Part shown: one piece after another, positions 22,962 to 36,915 of the stretch
Position numbering within the stretch: position 1 is the first letter of the stretch
Layout of the letters: every line of letters begins with the position of its first letter
Origin: Sweltsa coloradensis
Taxonomy: Eukaryota > Arthropoda > Insecta > Plecoptera > Chloroperlidae
Assembly (NCBI GenBank): GCA_024449915.1
Contig: JAMZAV010000964.1
Coordinates: forward strand, 62,001 to 126,000
Direction: 5' to 3'
DNA: 64,000 nucleotides
Notes under the pieces: generated by a model
Seen by the model: the letters and a program-made list of their open reading frames with translations, nothing else
The model's database searches: none
What the model was told of the DNA's origin: nothing
Made by a program: the position numbers and the translations under genes

Positions 22962-25900
22962 TTGTACCCTACTTGTACATTAGCAAATCAATGTCGGATC
23001 AAAAGCTTTGCCATGCAATGGCAAACTCTTTCGAATTGTGGTATCAAATCATGCAAAAGGCAAACAATTTGCTGACAATGATATTATGCCACTTAAGTAA
23101 GGTGACCATATTTTGAAAGTTACAAACCGGGACAGTTACTCAAGTGTAAGCATATGTACCCCACGGACCTTTTCGGGGTCTGGGGCAGAGCCCCCAGCCA
23201 AAGATATATTTGCGTCAAATGCCCAGAAAATAGCTTTCTGACATGAAAATATGAATGAAATATGGTTGTAAATGTGTAAATTTTTGAAGTCATAAAATCT
23301 TTATCTAGTGGTTCAAAAGTGATAGCACAAAAAAAATACAAACATTCAGCAGATAATAATGTATTGATGAGGACATCATACTAATGAAGGCCTAATCAAT
23401 AAGAATAAAGATAATTTGAAAATGCATTTAATTTGTATAATATTAATATGGATGGTTAAACTTTTAATATGCTTTGCCTTTACAACGAATAATAAGTGCA
23501 GGTATGTAATTAATCAAAAACTTAGTTTTTCAGTTGTGTGATTGGATTTTGATTTTCCATTATCTATTAAAAAAATCAATGCAAATAATGACGTGAGAAA
23601 ATTAGTGGTGTGCGAGTCCTGATTTTTGAATTCGAGTCGAGACCGAGTACTTGGCCTTATTTTTTAAATTTCACAATTATACTCCTTGACTATATTTATT
23701 ATTTACAATATGAACAATATTAGTTTTATTTATTGATGTTAGTCGAAATGTAGGCTCCAAACGTGAAGACAAGAGATTTAAAAATGTAACCTTTCTCCAG
23801 TAGATTTTAATAATCAAACACAAATGTTATTAGCGCTAGGCTATGACATTCAGTTAGCGATATTACATGAACATGTTGAAACAAACATTAAAGTGTCATT
23901 ATTTGTGCCCAAAAAAATTCAAAACTTCCAAAATGAATCGAAGTTTGTATCAAAAGACTCAGGTTACTTTTAAGGCTATGTAATCAGCATTGTTGGTAAG
24001 GTAGCGCAAAAAAATATAGACCTAACAATTTTTACGTTTTCACACACGTGCGCGACCCGGCACCTCCACCAAAATCATTAATAATACTTGCAATCCCTAG
24101 AGAAAATGAATTATCTTCTTGGAAGTTGAATTACTAATTCATTTTTTTACTATTAGTATTTATCAGAGGAGTGTATATTTAAAGTAAAACATTACCCTTC
24201 CATGCACGGTATAGTTAAGAAAATACCAGGACACTTTCTCCCCAAAATTGCTAACCGGTAAAAATACATTTTAATGAGTCTCTCGGAACACTGGTACAAG
24301 TGTACTGAAAACGGTACTGTACCGATACATCTGGTCATCTTACACTTAAGTGACCAGCGCAGTGCTACTAGGCATCAATCATCTACTATCGGCAATTGCG
24401 AAGCGATGAGTGTAATATTAAGCCATACTACTGTAAAGTTATCAGTTGTTTGGAATCATTCATAGGTTTATACTAGTAGGCCTATGTCTAGTTTTAGAGG
24501 CTCAATAAATCCTAGTCTGTAACCTGCTCAAACCATGACTTGCCATCAGTAGAAAGTAGCACTTCCCTAGTTTCCAAGTAGGCACATATTTTTGTTTCAA
24601 CTTTCAATGTATCAAATCAATGTAAACACTTTCTTACATGTCTGCATAAAATTGAATCATCAATTAGCCAAAAGGCAGCCATATATAATTTCCATCCAAC
24701 ATCTCTGTACCACTGGCAAACAAGCTACTGCTGAAATTGAAAGACATGTTGAATTGGTGTTTGTAGTACATGTGAAAGAATTCTATTTATCTACGGTGGC
24801 TAATAAGTTAGAAGTAGGTCATTTGATAGGCCTATGAGTCATGACGTATGTTTGGACTCTAAAGGCAAAGATGTTTGTAATTGTTTTAAACCCTACCCTC
24901 ACCTATCACTTCTCACCATCTTGAAACAAACAAAGCACTTGCACCTGGGAGGTTGCTATGATTCTGATGTTTTGCAAATGTTGTGACCAGTATTACACAT
25001 TAGGCCTACATATTAATTCTTACGTGTCTAAATGTCTGGCAGACACTAGAGGGATTGAAACATAGCCTTTTTGCTGTTTCATGGCTCGGACCAACCACAA
25101 GACTTATTGTGAATAGCTAGCGAGTCCTTCGTGGTTTAACTTTAAATAAAAACAATGCAATTCTCGTATTTCCTGGCTATCTTAAGGTGAATATTTAATG
25201 CTGCAGTTGCAATCGGGGCATCAAATTGGTTTGGGTTTCGGTTCAAGACAATTATTTTGGTTCGGTTTGACCTATGTTTCATAAGGAAAAAATATCAATA
25301 ATACTTTCTTTTTTTAATGTTTGAAAACATGTACTACGGGTTTTTAAATCATGTAATCAACCGATAAATGCACGTGCTTCACCTTCTACGTCCAAAAATG
25401 CACAATTCTGTATCCCAAAGAGGAAATCGATCCCTTTCTGTAATTTTGTCAATTTTGAGACTTTGTGATCTGAAACTGCCCTAAACCGAAAATAACCAAA
25501 GACCGTGTAATTCCAGTTTTTGGTTCAGGAAGAATAGTTTTTTCCGGTGCCCTGGTTATAAATCATCATCATCATCATCATCATCATAACAACAATCAAT
25601 TGTCTTGTTCACAACTTGTAGCTCCAATGCTAAATTACTATCAAATCTTATTTAGGGCTTAATGAAGAGTTTGGGTGCATGCAATGTGACACTGATGTGT
25701 TAAGGTAACTTGCACCCTACCGACTTTGTATTTTTACATCGGGATGACCAATATGGTGTTGACAAAATGGAAAACAATCTAAATTTGATGATGATTTGAG
25801 TTTAATAATTTTACAGACTCATTGTAACGACCAGAATAAAATAATGAGAACCCAACAATGTCATAAAAACCTTGCATTATGTAGTGCAAAAGAAGGATCC

Positions 25901-26228
25901 AAGATGGTGTATCTTGTTGAGAGATATCAGATTTATCCGAACCAAACTGAACATGGATGTCTAGGAGAGAGCTATCAAATTCTTAAATTGTAACCTTGTT
26001 TAGGTCAAGAACCATACAATTCACAATTTATAAATATGCCCTTAGCTTCTCTGATTATTGGTGACATCTGCTAGCAATAGGAATACCGTAGCTTGATCCA
26101 GGGATGACACTAACGAGGGTAAAGGGGCATCCATTCTCAACCATTAAATTAAATTTTTTATTGTGGGAATGAAACCTGTTTTAGGGTGCAATATGCCCCT
26201 CTTCAGGTGAACTAGATATGTTGCGGAT
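22962..26228. other. No gene seen
   Basis: Over 3 kb of AT-rich sequence without supported genes. It contains an ATC microsatellite at about 25562-25587. CCCGGCACCTCCACCAAA at 24056-24073 recurs inverted at about 63374 and 63682. The open frames at 24274, 24592 and 25796 have no motifs. Confidence 0.45.
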
Positions 26229-26402
26229 AGGGCAATTGTGAAGGGATGTCCGAGGGCTGTTTAAGAGGATTCAATCCCTTGCATTCGCGTTAACTACTGA
26301 GGAAAACCTTCAGTCAGGATTGCCGGTCTCGACGGGATTCGAACCCGGGACCTCCCGAATCAGAGTGAGCGCTTAGCGCCCGAGCCAACACTGTAGCCAT
26401 TG
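26229..26402 (-). repeat. tRNA-derived SINE, copy 4
   Basis: Well-preserved copy. On the minus strand it has A-box region GTGTTGGCTCGGGCGC, B box GGGTTCGAATCCC, then CAATCCTGACTGAAGGTTTT, CCTCAGTAGTTAACG and GGGATTGAATCCTCTT. It serves as the local reference for the family. Confidence 0.75.
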
Positions 26403-27463
26403 CTAGGGTGACCAACCCTGTCGGTTTTAGTGATAGTTTTTCTGTTGTACCAAAGTCCCACAAACAGTTTACAGAAGAGGAAAATGTTCATTTAATATGT
26501 GGTACTCGATTCCTAAAAATATATACAATTATCTTCCAAACAATAATGGCCACCAAACAAACTTGGAATAAGAAGTGTGTTGTGTATGTGTTGAGTTTGA
26601 GTAGGCTACAGATTATGACATTTCCATGTTTACTGTGCCACTCACACAATCACTTATTTATTTTGTACCATTATCTGTCTACCTGGCTGTACATGCCAAT
26701 TAATTACCCTTTTTGTGTCAACATTTAGCGTAGCTTTTTTCAATCAATCAATTTATGGACACGTCAACCGTTGTACAAGTTCCTGCTGCGCAGAACCAGC
26801 CGTAGGTAGGCAGAAGGGTGAGGTTGGTTCCAGTGCATCAGCTTCAGGGAGAATAAATTACTTCCTTACTAGCAGGTCAAACCACGAGAAGGTAGCATGC
26901 ATGCTGAACTTGATGACCTGATTGCCATTTTCCTCATCAGTTCCTAATGCTAATCTGTGCTTGGAAGGGGATTATCTAATTATTCATGCCCCGGTTTTCC
27001 ATTTTAAAATTATTCTCACTGTAAAACCAAATTAACCAATGCTCATATTTTGTAAAGCGGCTGAAATATACAGTTTAAATAGAAATTGCAATGCGTTCAA
27101 GCCATGACCCTATTATCTGTTAAAAAGTACAAAAAATGGTTGCCATTTATGTATGCCCCCCACCCAATCAATGTAACATCCTAGTGTCACCCCTGGCTTG
27201 ATTAGTTTATATATAGTATTACAGTAGGTAGCTATGTTATATTATTATGTATGGGCATTCATCATGGCTATATGGGAAAACTGCTAATCTTACCAAACAA
27301 GAAACTGACTAATTGTATCACTTTATAGTTTATAGTACCCTACATGAATACAATGATGTAAGTTACTAAGTTAACACAGTATTTATTTATAAATTATAAT
27401 CAATAATAATTTTCTATAAAGTATATAGCATAGACAGTATAATCAAATACCGGTACTGTAATG
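26403..27463. other. No gene seen
   Basis: No supported coding region. The stretch near 26875-26900 (GTCAAACCACGAGAAGGT) matches, inverted, the text at about 54986-55005 next to another dispersed repeat, suggesting a repeat fragment. Confidence 0.4.
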
Positions 27464-27674
27464 GGAATAGCTTTGCTATTAAACAGTCTACTTCCCGAAT
27501 TGAACAGGGCAGGTGGGGAATACGAAACCTTGTGGTAAGGGCTGGAACTAGAACCAAGCACCAGTCCATGTTGTCAGCCGTAGGATAATTATCGCCTGCA
27601 CTGAACCATAACCTGATGCTGGTGCTGGTGGCATATCTCCCTTGAGTAGACCATATTAATAGCAAAGCTATTCC
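27464..27674. mobile_element. MITE with 19-bp inverted ends
   Basis: Left end GGAATAGCTTTGCTATTAA (27464-27482) and right end 27656-27674 are exact inverted copies. Each end is itself nearly palindromic. The 211-bp element has no coding frame and no clear target-site duplication. Confidence 0.6.
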
Positions 27675-28486
27675 TTTCTAAGTATTTGATGTAACTTTTA
27701 GAGAAGTGTGTTGTGTTTACTCTAAGAATAATAATATAGTTCAGCCCTAGTTGATAGAAAACAAGTTTTGTAATCGGCTAGACCTACTAGTGTTTCTTTA
27801 CATAGACATGCACAGGGAGAAGGGTTGACAAGTTAGGAAAGCATAGAGAACATAATGCCAAGCCTGAAGGGCTGAGGCCGACAAAACTTTTCACCTGCTG
27901 ATGACAACTGCAGCCAATTTAAAGTTGTTTGTTACCTTAATCCACGACGTGTTTAGGCGGATGGTGGCCACTAAAAATCAGCTAATTAACAAAACTTACA
28001 TAACCAAACTTGTGGTAGGGCCACGCAAGAAGTAAATTCTGCGTGTAAGGTTGTTTAGTAATAGTACCGTGTTCAAATTAAATTGATTCCATTCACTCAA
28101 TATTTTATCAAACATTACACCAAATTGCCCCTGGCAGTTTTGTCTCGGAGGTGTTTTTTTGTTTTCATTTAGGATTTTTCTTCTGATAGAGACTTAAACT
28201 CATCAATTCTTGGGTTAGGAATGTGTCAACGGTGACTTTGGAACCATCGTAGAAACAATGCTCGTAGTAATTCTAAGGTTATTTCGAATTAGCCGTACCA
28301 ATACTAGCATCGCCTGCAGATGGACCATGCGCCCATGCCTAATAGTTGGGTCGGTGTTGACTATCTCAAATGCCAATCTCACGTTGGCCATTGTTAGTTC
28401 GCAGATGTCGTCGGCGCCTACAGGGTTGGAAATCAGTTGTGACTGTTCATAGACTCTGAATACAAATGTATTGATTTATTAATTAA
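27675..28486. other. No gene seen
   Basis: No features supported. Confidence 0.4.
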
Positions 28487-29195
28487 TTAAGCGAGCGAAG
28501 CAAGCGTTTCCATTTGACTCTGCCGGAAAAATTAGTCACTGTTTTTTTTTTTTTTTTGTTTGTTTTTTTGTATGTCTCGCCATAACGTTCGAACGGAGGC
28601 TCGGATCGAGTTGAAATTTTGACCATCCGCAAGAATTGTTCTCGATTGAATGCCATTAGTTTTGTGGCAAAATCGTTCAAAAAGTTAAAAAGTTACATTA
28701 AAGTTAATCGAAAGTTTTTTTTTCAAACTAACCGGCGACAAAATCTGAGATGGCCAAATCATTTAGAATGTCCGTCCGGTCACGAATATGTTAATTTTAT
28801 AAGTAGTGATAAGTAGCGATAAGTAGTGTAGATGGAAATTACATTATAACAAAAGTAACGTTGCCATGGCAACGAAAAGACGCGCAAAGTTTCTAATGCA
28901 CTGCCACCTAGAAGTAATCAAAATACTTTCGAGGATGCAGTGTATTATTTGTCACCAAAGAGTTTAAATAGTTTTCCCAAGGAGTCAAGGTCCTCTAGAT
29001 GGCGGTGGATTTTATCCACAAAGTAAAGGTTTACACACGGGTTTACCCAAATACCTTGGCAATAATAAATAATATTGGAAAGATGGCCCTGTGGACAGCG
29101 AACGTCGCAAATTTTAAAATTTAAAAAAATGTGCAATGTGGGTCTAGCTATAGCACGTGCTCGCTTATCAACGCGTCCAACTGAGCGTTTCCTAG
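28487..29195 (+). mobile_element. Helentron-like element (AAGCGAGC subfamily), full length
   Basis: It starts TTAAGCGAGCGAAGCAAGCG and ends ACTGAGCGTTTCCTAG, followed by T. The 5' TAAGCGAGC recurs inverted (GCTCGCTTA) before the hairpin AACGC-GTCCAACTGA-GCGTT. No target-site duplication. The core module after the T-run reads CGTTCGAACGGAGGCTCGGA and TTGAAATTTT. Its two halves recur separately at 31607-31808 (inverted 3' part) and 32053-32506 (5' part). Confidence 0.75.
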
Positions 29196-30184
29196 TAATT
29201 TTAATGAGTCATTACAAAATTTCTGCTCCTGGATCTGGAATTCTGCATACATGCATGCAAGTCTAAGGTCTTCTATGGGCACCCATCATCAATCCCTGTG
29301 CATGCCTAAGGTTATTTTGGTAGGCTAGATAGTTACTGTTTTATACTTGAATTAGAATATATGTATTAACATTTTCTATGTACATTATGCATGGATTTAA
29401 AGTTGAAATTTGTAATTAATTAGTGTGGAAATAGTATGAAGACCTGTAACAGAGGAAATGTATGTATATCATGGTATATCAAATGTATTGTGGAAAATAA
29501 AGTATATTTTGTCTATCCACACAATGGGACCTCTAGAACAGTATTTTTGATATGAGATACTTACAATATTTAGTTACACAGTGCCTAGCAGTACATTGTA
29601 CCAGATGGATTGGCTAATATGACAGAGAGCCTTGCAAGCGATCAGTTGATCACGTTCACTTACCACACATTTACTTAGAACAGCCAAACTTGTGTCCGTA
29701 TTGTTGTCTCACAATTCAATATTGTAACAGTAACTGTTATTTATAACATGTTTTATAGTAAAATAACAGATGCATCAGTGTTGTGTTTTATAATTTAAAC
29801 AATCCGCAAAGTTTACTAAAAAGAAAAGAATGCTCGAAGACAGTAAAGTCCAGTGTACACTTGTCACATGGGGTTGTGATTTAGCAGTCTCACAGCCTTA
29901 TTTATTTGCACAACATAATTTCATTCATGAATGAAGGGGCAGACTGTAAATTTGTTGAAATGCACCGCTCGCAGCGCTTCTGCCATACGGTCCCCCATAG
30001 TGTCAAGCTGTAAGTTTCCTTGTCCTTGTCCTCGTCCTCGTCCATATAATGTAAGTTTAAGTACTTCAGTTGAAAATCAAGGTATGCAGTCTATCAAAAT
30101 CCCGGGGTAGAATTTGGCCCAGAGCATGGCTCTGCTAATCGTTTAGCGATTCAAGAGAAAAAGTCCACCTCGCGAACATCAGCT
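29196..30184. other. No gene seen
   Basis: AT-rich, no supported features. Confidence 0.4.
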
Positions 30185-30425
30185 AGTATGAAGGGTATAT
30201 TTTACTCCCTGAAAATAGAAGCGAGCTCTGGCAATCGTCGTCGGGGACCTTGCCCCCTTCCCTTGACAACCCCTTGACGACGATGACGACAATGACACCA
30301 CGAATGATGACGAAGACAATGACGACGGCGACGTGAGAACCCCCCTTTCCTCCCCTTACCCGTGGCTGGTTCTGACCAGCATGGACCCTCCTCCCCATAT
30401 CCCGTAGGCTAAAGTGGTGCATTAT
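30185..30425. repeat. Dispersed GAC-rich repeat, copy 1
   Basis: CTCCCTGAAAATAGAAGCGAGCTCTGG, split here by drift, then TCGTCGGGGAC, a GACGACAATGAC-rich centre, and GTGGCTGGTTCTGACCAG. All of these landmarks recur in order at 55005-55255. Open frames on either strand reflect the GAC/GTC composition. Confidence 0.6.
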
Positions 30426-30654
30426 GACCTAACTAACGGTTGACCGTCCTTAATCCAAATAAACCAACAAAACAAAAGGCAATCCAAAATGATGGTAAAA
30501 CTTAAAAAGTTAGATAACTTAAATTGACATTTCAATCTTTTAAAAGTGGAAGTACAAAATATAGTTATTACATGGCACCTGTTTACTTTCTTCAAGTGGT
30601 GTGATAATTATTTGGGTAACCACGATCATACTTGATGTTCAAAACTATAGGCCC

Positions 30655-31488
30655 CTTCGCGAACGCTTTTTTAAGTCGCGTTGATGGATGAGCGTTTTTT
30701 TTATTTTATATTTCTGTCCAATGATTACTACGTTTTAGTATTCATGGCATCTCATTACTTTTTTAAGTTCCATTACAAAATTATTTTTATTAAATGAAGA
30801 TAATTTTTATAAAGTTGTATTAATTGATATGGTATTACCAATTAACAATAGAATGTAAAAATCTCAACGCCCAAATACATGCTTTTTGTACTCATTGTAG
30901 GTGATTGTTGTCAAGATTCTATAGTTGTTAATTACACCTGTAAAAGGCTTCATTAATACCTTTTGTTTCAGAAGGCACTACATCACCATTACCTTAATGA
31001 ACATGTAAAATATGATTGTTGTAGCCCCACCCATTAGGTCAGAATCGCCCTAAAAATCACAAAAATATTGCATTAAAATTCGGTAAAGCATGATTTCTAT
31101 GAGAAATATTTCTTTGATTGTCCCCAAAATAATTAAAATATAAAAATCCAGTGCTTTTATACAATCCCATAAAGTTTCATTAAGATCGGAGTAGCCGTTT
31201 GCCCGGTCTCGAGCTAAATATCACAAAAATATTGCATTAAAAATCGAAAAAAATCGTAAAAGTAAGATATTCATCAGAAATATTTCTTTGATTGTACCAA
31301 AAAACGGGGAAGGTCTAAGTTCAGAGATTTCGAAGATCCTCTCCAATTTTCATCAAGATCGCATATGCCGTTTGCCCGGTAGAGAGCAAACAGACAAGAC
31401 AGAAAAACAAACAAAAAAAAAACACCCGAGCTAATTTTTTTGGGGGGGGGGGGTCAGTGAAATTGAAGTCTTTGGCTTCGCTCATCAA
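30655..31488 (-). mobile_element. Helentron-like element, 3' terminus decayed
   Basis: The minus-strand 5' end TTGATGAGCGAAGCC (ending at 31488) and the body with a G-run (31439-31453), T-run and core module match 5018-5602 in opposite orientation. The subterminal inverted motif (plus strand GATGGATGAGCG) and hairpin are present near 30664-30690. The terminal CTAG has mutated to CTTC-like sequence. Confidence 0.6.
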
Positions 31489-31606
31489 ATAATTTTATTG
31501 TCAGGAAGCATAATCACTTTTTAACAGAGGTGTTCAGCTAGCTTTTTACATGTAATGCATTTCTACCCCCACAATATGGAAATAATGAAGGGTCACATGA
31601 AATTAA

Positions 31607-31808
31607 CTTGGAAACGCTCAGTTGGACGCGTAGATAAGCGAGCACGTGCTATAGCTATAGACCCACATTGCACATTTTTTAAAATTTTTAAATTTGCGAC
31701 GTTCGCTGTCCACGGGGCCATGCTTCCAAAATTATTTATTATTGTCAAGGTATTTGGATAAACCGGTGGGTAAACCTTTACTTTGTGGATAAAATCCACC
31801 ATCTAGAG
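31607..31808 (-). mobile_element. Helentron-like element, 3' fragment
   Basis: Inverted copy of the last 200 bp of the 28487-29195 element, with the terminal CTAG mutated to CAAG on the minus strand. It stops at ATCTAGAG, where a hAT end begins. Confidence 0.6.
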
Positions 31809-32052
31809 CAGTGGTTCTCAACCGGTGGTCCGCAGACCACTAGTGGTCCGCGGGGCTTTTACATGTGGTCCGCGGTGGCAGAGGACAGATTACATTCTTA
31901 TGCATGTTATACATGATAAATTTAAATTATTAATTTCATACATTTTTAACATCCTGTTATTTTCATTTTCTCTTTGCGTGTAACTTGCAAATTACAAACA
32001 GAATGTAATATTGAACATTGTCAACTTAGCATAGCTCATAAGTTCTGTTTTG
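31809..32052. mobile_element. hAT-type transposon end
   Basis: Begins CAGTGGTTCTCAACC, a terminus typical of hAT elements, followed by nested GGTGGTCCGCAGACCACTAG-type palindromes. The insertion point within the repeat on its left can be read from the intact copy at 28487-29195. The far end is missing, cut off by the element at 32053. Confidence 0.55.
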
Positions 32053-32506
32053 TTAAGCGAGCGAAGCGAGCGTTTCCATTTGACTCTGCCGGAAAAATTT
32101 GTCACTCGTTTTGTTTTTTTTGTTTGTTTTTTTTTTGTTTGTATGTCTCGCCATAACGTTCGAACGGAGGCTCGGATCGAGTTGAAATTTTGACCATCCG
32201 CAAGCTTTGTTCTCGATTGAATGCCATTAGTTTTGTGGCAAAATCGTTCAAAAAGTTAAAAAGTTACATTAAAGTTAATCGAAAGTTTTTTTTTCAAACT
32301 AACCGGCGACAAAATCTGAGATAGCCAAATCATTTAGAATGTCCGTCCGGTCACGAATATGTTGATTTTAGTTTGATCCGATAAGTAGTGTAGATGGAAA
32401 TTACATTATAACAAAAGTAACGTTGCCATGGCAACGAAAAGACGCGCGAAGTTTCTAATGCACTGCCACCTAGAAGTAATCAAAATACTTTCGAGTGCAT
32501 CCCTAG
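32053..32506 (+). mobile_element. Helentron-like element, 5' part
   Basis: Closely similar to the first 430 bp of 28487-29195, starting TTAAGCGAGCGAAGCGAGCG. It then departs to a short unrelated end at CCCTAG (32501-32506), which is followed by T. Either 3' truncated or terminated at a cryptic CTAG. Confidence 0.6.
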
Positions 32507-33617
32507 TCATTGTACCAGTTACTAATGCTTGTGATTACTACTTCTATAAACAGCCCTGCTAGGTTTTGGGTTACCCAAATCTAGAACCTGTATCTTTGCA
32601 ACCAGGGGACTACTATATTAACTTGCTCTGGAGTAATCATCTCATCAAAGATAGTTTGTCCATTTTAGCTCAATCACCTATATCACAGATAACAGTGCCT
32701 ATATATGCAAATGTTATTTGCCTAAATAATCTAGATTCAGATTGCCATATTTACAATTAAATAATATTGTATTTTGATGACGGTCACAGACTGCAAAGAT
32801 CACAAGTTCTGCATAAATTTACCGCATGAAATAGAACAGTACAATTATTACTCATTTATAACAAATAAAACAGTCACAAAAGTAGAACCAAATCTTAGAA
32901 ATAGATTTAGGTAACCCATATACTTGTCATCACTACTATTAATTAACAAGACTAGAAAGTAGTTTAATAAAATCTCATTTTTATACATTTTTATTTTGTT
33001 AGATACAATTTACAATACATTTTAATTTTTAATAATTTTGTTGAAATGAATAATTAATCGATACAAAAATAAAAATACAGCTATCCATTTTGTAACAGTC
33101 ATTTTAACATCTAACCGAACCACTCCCAATTCTAGATATTATTTACAATGGAGTAAAATCATAATTTTAGCTTTTAGTCTGATATATTATAGTATAATAA
33201 AGATTGATAGACATGAAATCTGCTAAAATGTAAGAGATTGCAGAGGTTTACAAACACACAATTACGGTATATCACAAATATTCTTGATTATTTGTGATCA
33301 AGTATGGTACGTTATTTTGTTCTACTGTACCAGTGGTCGTATTCATTGTTGTATAGCAAGATAGTAATTAGAGGGGATAGTCGCACCTTCATGAACAATC
33401 CCCTCCAAAATGAACACATCCAGTTCATGCTTTTATAATCATACTGTACTACGGTTTGGTTAAGTACTACTATTGCAAATTTTGTTTTATGCATTTTTAA
33501 TTTATTTGTGTGTGTTATTTTATTGTGTATGTATATAAAAATATGTAATTTACATGAAGGATATTATTGTATTGTCTTTGCATGACCTTCTTAAATTAAT
33601 ATAGAACTGAAATTATG

Positions 33618-33648
<31 letters not shown>

Positions 33649-36600
33649 GTTTGTAATATGGCCAAGGTGAGGGAATATCTTTAGTAATAAATGTATCAAC
33701 AATTGAGTGTCAATGTTAAAATCTTCCCTGTGCTAATGTAGAAAAGTGCTTAGACATTGGCATTCTGTTTCTTTGTGTGCGATAGACAACCGAGTACCTA
33801 CTTATTTAACCACATAGAGGAGTTCATACAATGGCAAGAAGGTAGTACCGTAAATCCAGATATATTAGCAATAGCATGGGTAGGCAGCCATACATTGATT
33901 TTATCAACATTTGATCCACTAACTTTTGTGGGTATGTTTTTTTCAAACTATCACAGCAATTCCCTAACACAGGTAAGTACACCTACTAGATACTTGGTTG
34001 GGAGATTGTTCAACTTACAAGCACTTGTGTTTTATTTCCTCAACTACAAAATACCAACACTACAGACAATCCCTGGTAACAAAACATAATGTCTAGATTG
34101 TTGTTTTTAAATTATATGTAAACTGGACTGAATTATTTCATCTTAATCACTTTGTACAAGTAATATTGCAGTGAATAATAATTATGTAAGTCACATGCCA
34201 TACCAATGTGTGTTATACTTATATTACCGTAATTTGTATTTGGGGTAATCGGTACATAATAATAGTACGTAAATAATACCAAAGTCAAGTTTTATAAAGA
34301 TTGTCACAACACGATTAAAGCAGAAATCATTTTGTATAACTAAATTATGCAACTCTTATCACAGTAAATACATGACACTAAGAAAGGCTCAGTAAATACA
34401 GCCTTTGTTGACAAAGTTATCTTTTTTAAATATAACTATTACTCAGTTGAAAGTAAACTACAAAATCCTACTGTTCATCGATATGAATAATTGCTGTGGG
34501 CACTGTGAATGATACAGAAACTCGAATTTCAAGTTGCATTGTGAGAACAAGAGCTTGACAAATACAATTTCACATTATAAGGCGACAGGTACAACGGATT
34601 AAATACACTTCCTTCTTGAATGTATCTCGATGATAAAATCATGGGGGGACTGATCTTTCTACTGTAGCATAGTCATAGACTATTATGTACTACTTATCAA
34701 AATATATAGCACTGGGTACCCTCTCGTAGACAATTTCATACAAATGCACGTACACTCCTTATAAAATCCTGTAAGTATACATGCCTACATAAAAAGCATA
34801 TGTTTTGAGCAATACAAGTTAAAACAAAGTAACAAATATTTAAACATTACTTCATGCATAAGATATTGATAACACAGGGGTACCACAATCACAATATTAT
34901 TGCTATCTATACAAAACACTATTTCAAAATACATGCTAGTATCCAGTACTTGGCAATAAGCCATACATGGCTATCATTATTCATGCAATGTGGTTATTGA
35001 GCACAACAATAAAAATAATTATATTGGGACTTCAATATCAAGTAATTAGTATACTTATATGAACTACGCACTAGGAAATACATTCCACAAAAACAGTACA
35101 AGTAGTGCCAATAGAAATCAATTAATAGAAAGAGACAGCAACATATTGCTTATATAATAAAAACATCCTATGCTAACCATCCCTCATTCAGTTCTTCTGA
35201 AACAGTTTTACAAAATGTAAATCTCACTCTTATTTGATTAGAGAATAACTCTACATTAGCCTCTTCATCTGGAAATACCAGTTTACAAATGTGGTAAAAT
35301 TATTATACAGTCAAATGATAATACTTGGTTGACTCATAACTATAACTCAAAGGGGCCAAATTATTGAGACACTGTGTATCGATTACTTTGTAATCAATTG
35401 GGGTTGTAGATTCTAGCCATTTGTTTTTAATCCTTTATTTGAAATTGTGAAAAAATTGTATAACAAAGCAACAAACATTTTTGTAATTGGGAACTTTAAA
35501 GCTGGCACACATCTCATGAAAATCCATAACAAGCACGCTTTCTCAAAATTAATGTCGGAGACACCAATTTGTACGACATTACAAAATTTTATATCAGTGA
35601 TCTTATTAATGTAATTAAAATGTTAAAAGGGTTCATTCTTGATTTGTAATTACTCCCCTAATAGGCCTTCACAAATATAATTTACCAAGATACTTGTGGA
35701 ACCCCAAAATAACTTTGTTATGTTACATAGGTAATTTTGTTCTAACAAAAACTCGACTGGATGTTATTTACATAATATCAAAGAATTGCACATTTAGCTG
35801 TTATAGAATAATCACTCATTAATATAAGTAGTACTTTTACGATTATTAAAATAAAGAATATGTAATTAACAACTCGTAGCCACAAAGTATGAGCCCAAGC
35901 AAACCAACTGTGGTTCATTGGCCTATACAAATCTCACAAAATTAAGATTTTGGAGTCTTATGTGATGGCTAATATTAGGTACGGTACCAGTGCATTGGAA
36001 AATAAAATTCACATAAATACTACCTCGAATATTGTAAATTTATGATAATTTAGACTTGAGTGGCACTCTTGATTCTTTCTTTGACTCCAAGCAGTGCTCA
36101 CCTTGGTCAACACCCCTATGTTTTCTAGTTTTTAGCCAGATTCCGGCAAACATATACCTAGTAACTGTAACTAGGGTATATATAAACAAACGAGGAGGCT
36201 CTCTTTGTGCTACAGAACAGCATCTTTAAAATTACATAAGCCACTCGACGTCAATCCCTTGAGCATGTTGCATTCATGAATACATTATTTATTATCTTAA
36301 ACTTACGAATCCATAACACATGTCTATGTATTTGCTATCATTGAGCAAGTGGGGTTAATGCACCTCCATTTCAAATACTATACATTAACTCTAAAACGAG
36401 CAAAACTATGTGAATGTCAGAATAATCTTTCAATTCTGTGGAACAGCTACTACTTCTATTACAATGTTCACACACGTTGTGTTGCTAGTCATGTGGCAAA
36501 TGTCACAATGTTCACACACTTTGTGTTGCTCGTCATATGAAAAATGTCACATTCACAAATAAAGTCCTGCACCGATCGTTGCACTCTACACACATTTAAA

Positions 36601-36915
36601 CAATTAATACATTGAAGAGGTATATAACACCGCGTTCATTGATTCGTTGCCATTGATGTTTTGTCGAGTTTAAGTTGGGTATCTATGCAATGTTTGTGGA
36701 ACAAATCCAAAACAAAGTTTATATTATGCTTGTCCACACCCAAATTTGCTCAGTCTATCACTAACCTTTATCATCTTCCAATAACATGACTAACCATGGC
36801 CACAGCCACACACTGAACTTGATGAATAATAGGCACTCAAATTTGTTTAGGCATTAATTTGCACATCATAAGTAATGTTAAATAAGCACAAACTTCGTGA
36901 ATTCTGTGGCCAATA
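32507..36915. other. Intergenic / downstream of the PDZ gene
   Basis: 4.4 kb AT-rich, with a TTA microsatellite (about 33629-33650). A direct repeat of about 58 bp is present twice at about 36460-36550 (AATGTTCACACAC, TTGTGTTGCT, GTCAT). The end nearest 36915 is presumably the 3' untranslated region of the minus-strand gene. Confidence 0.45.
36288..36293 (-). terminator. Candidate polyadenylation signal of the PDZ gene
   Basis: AATAAA on the minus strand, about 620 nt past the stop codon and the first exact hexamer I found downstream. Not proven. Confidence 0.3.
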
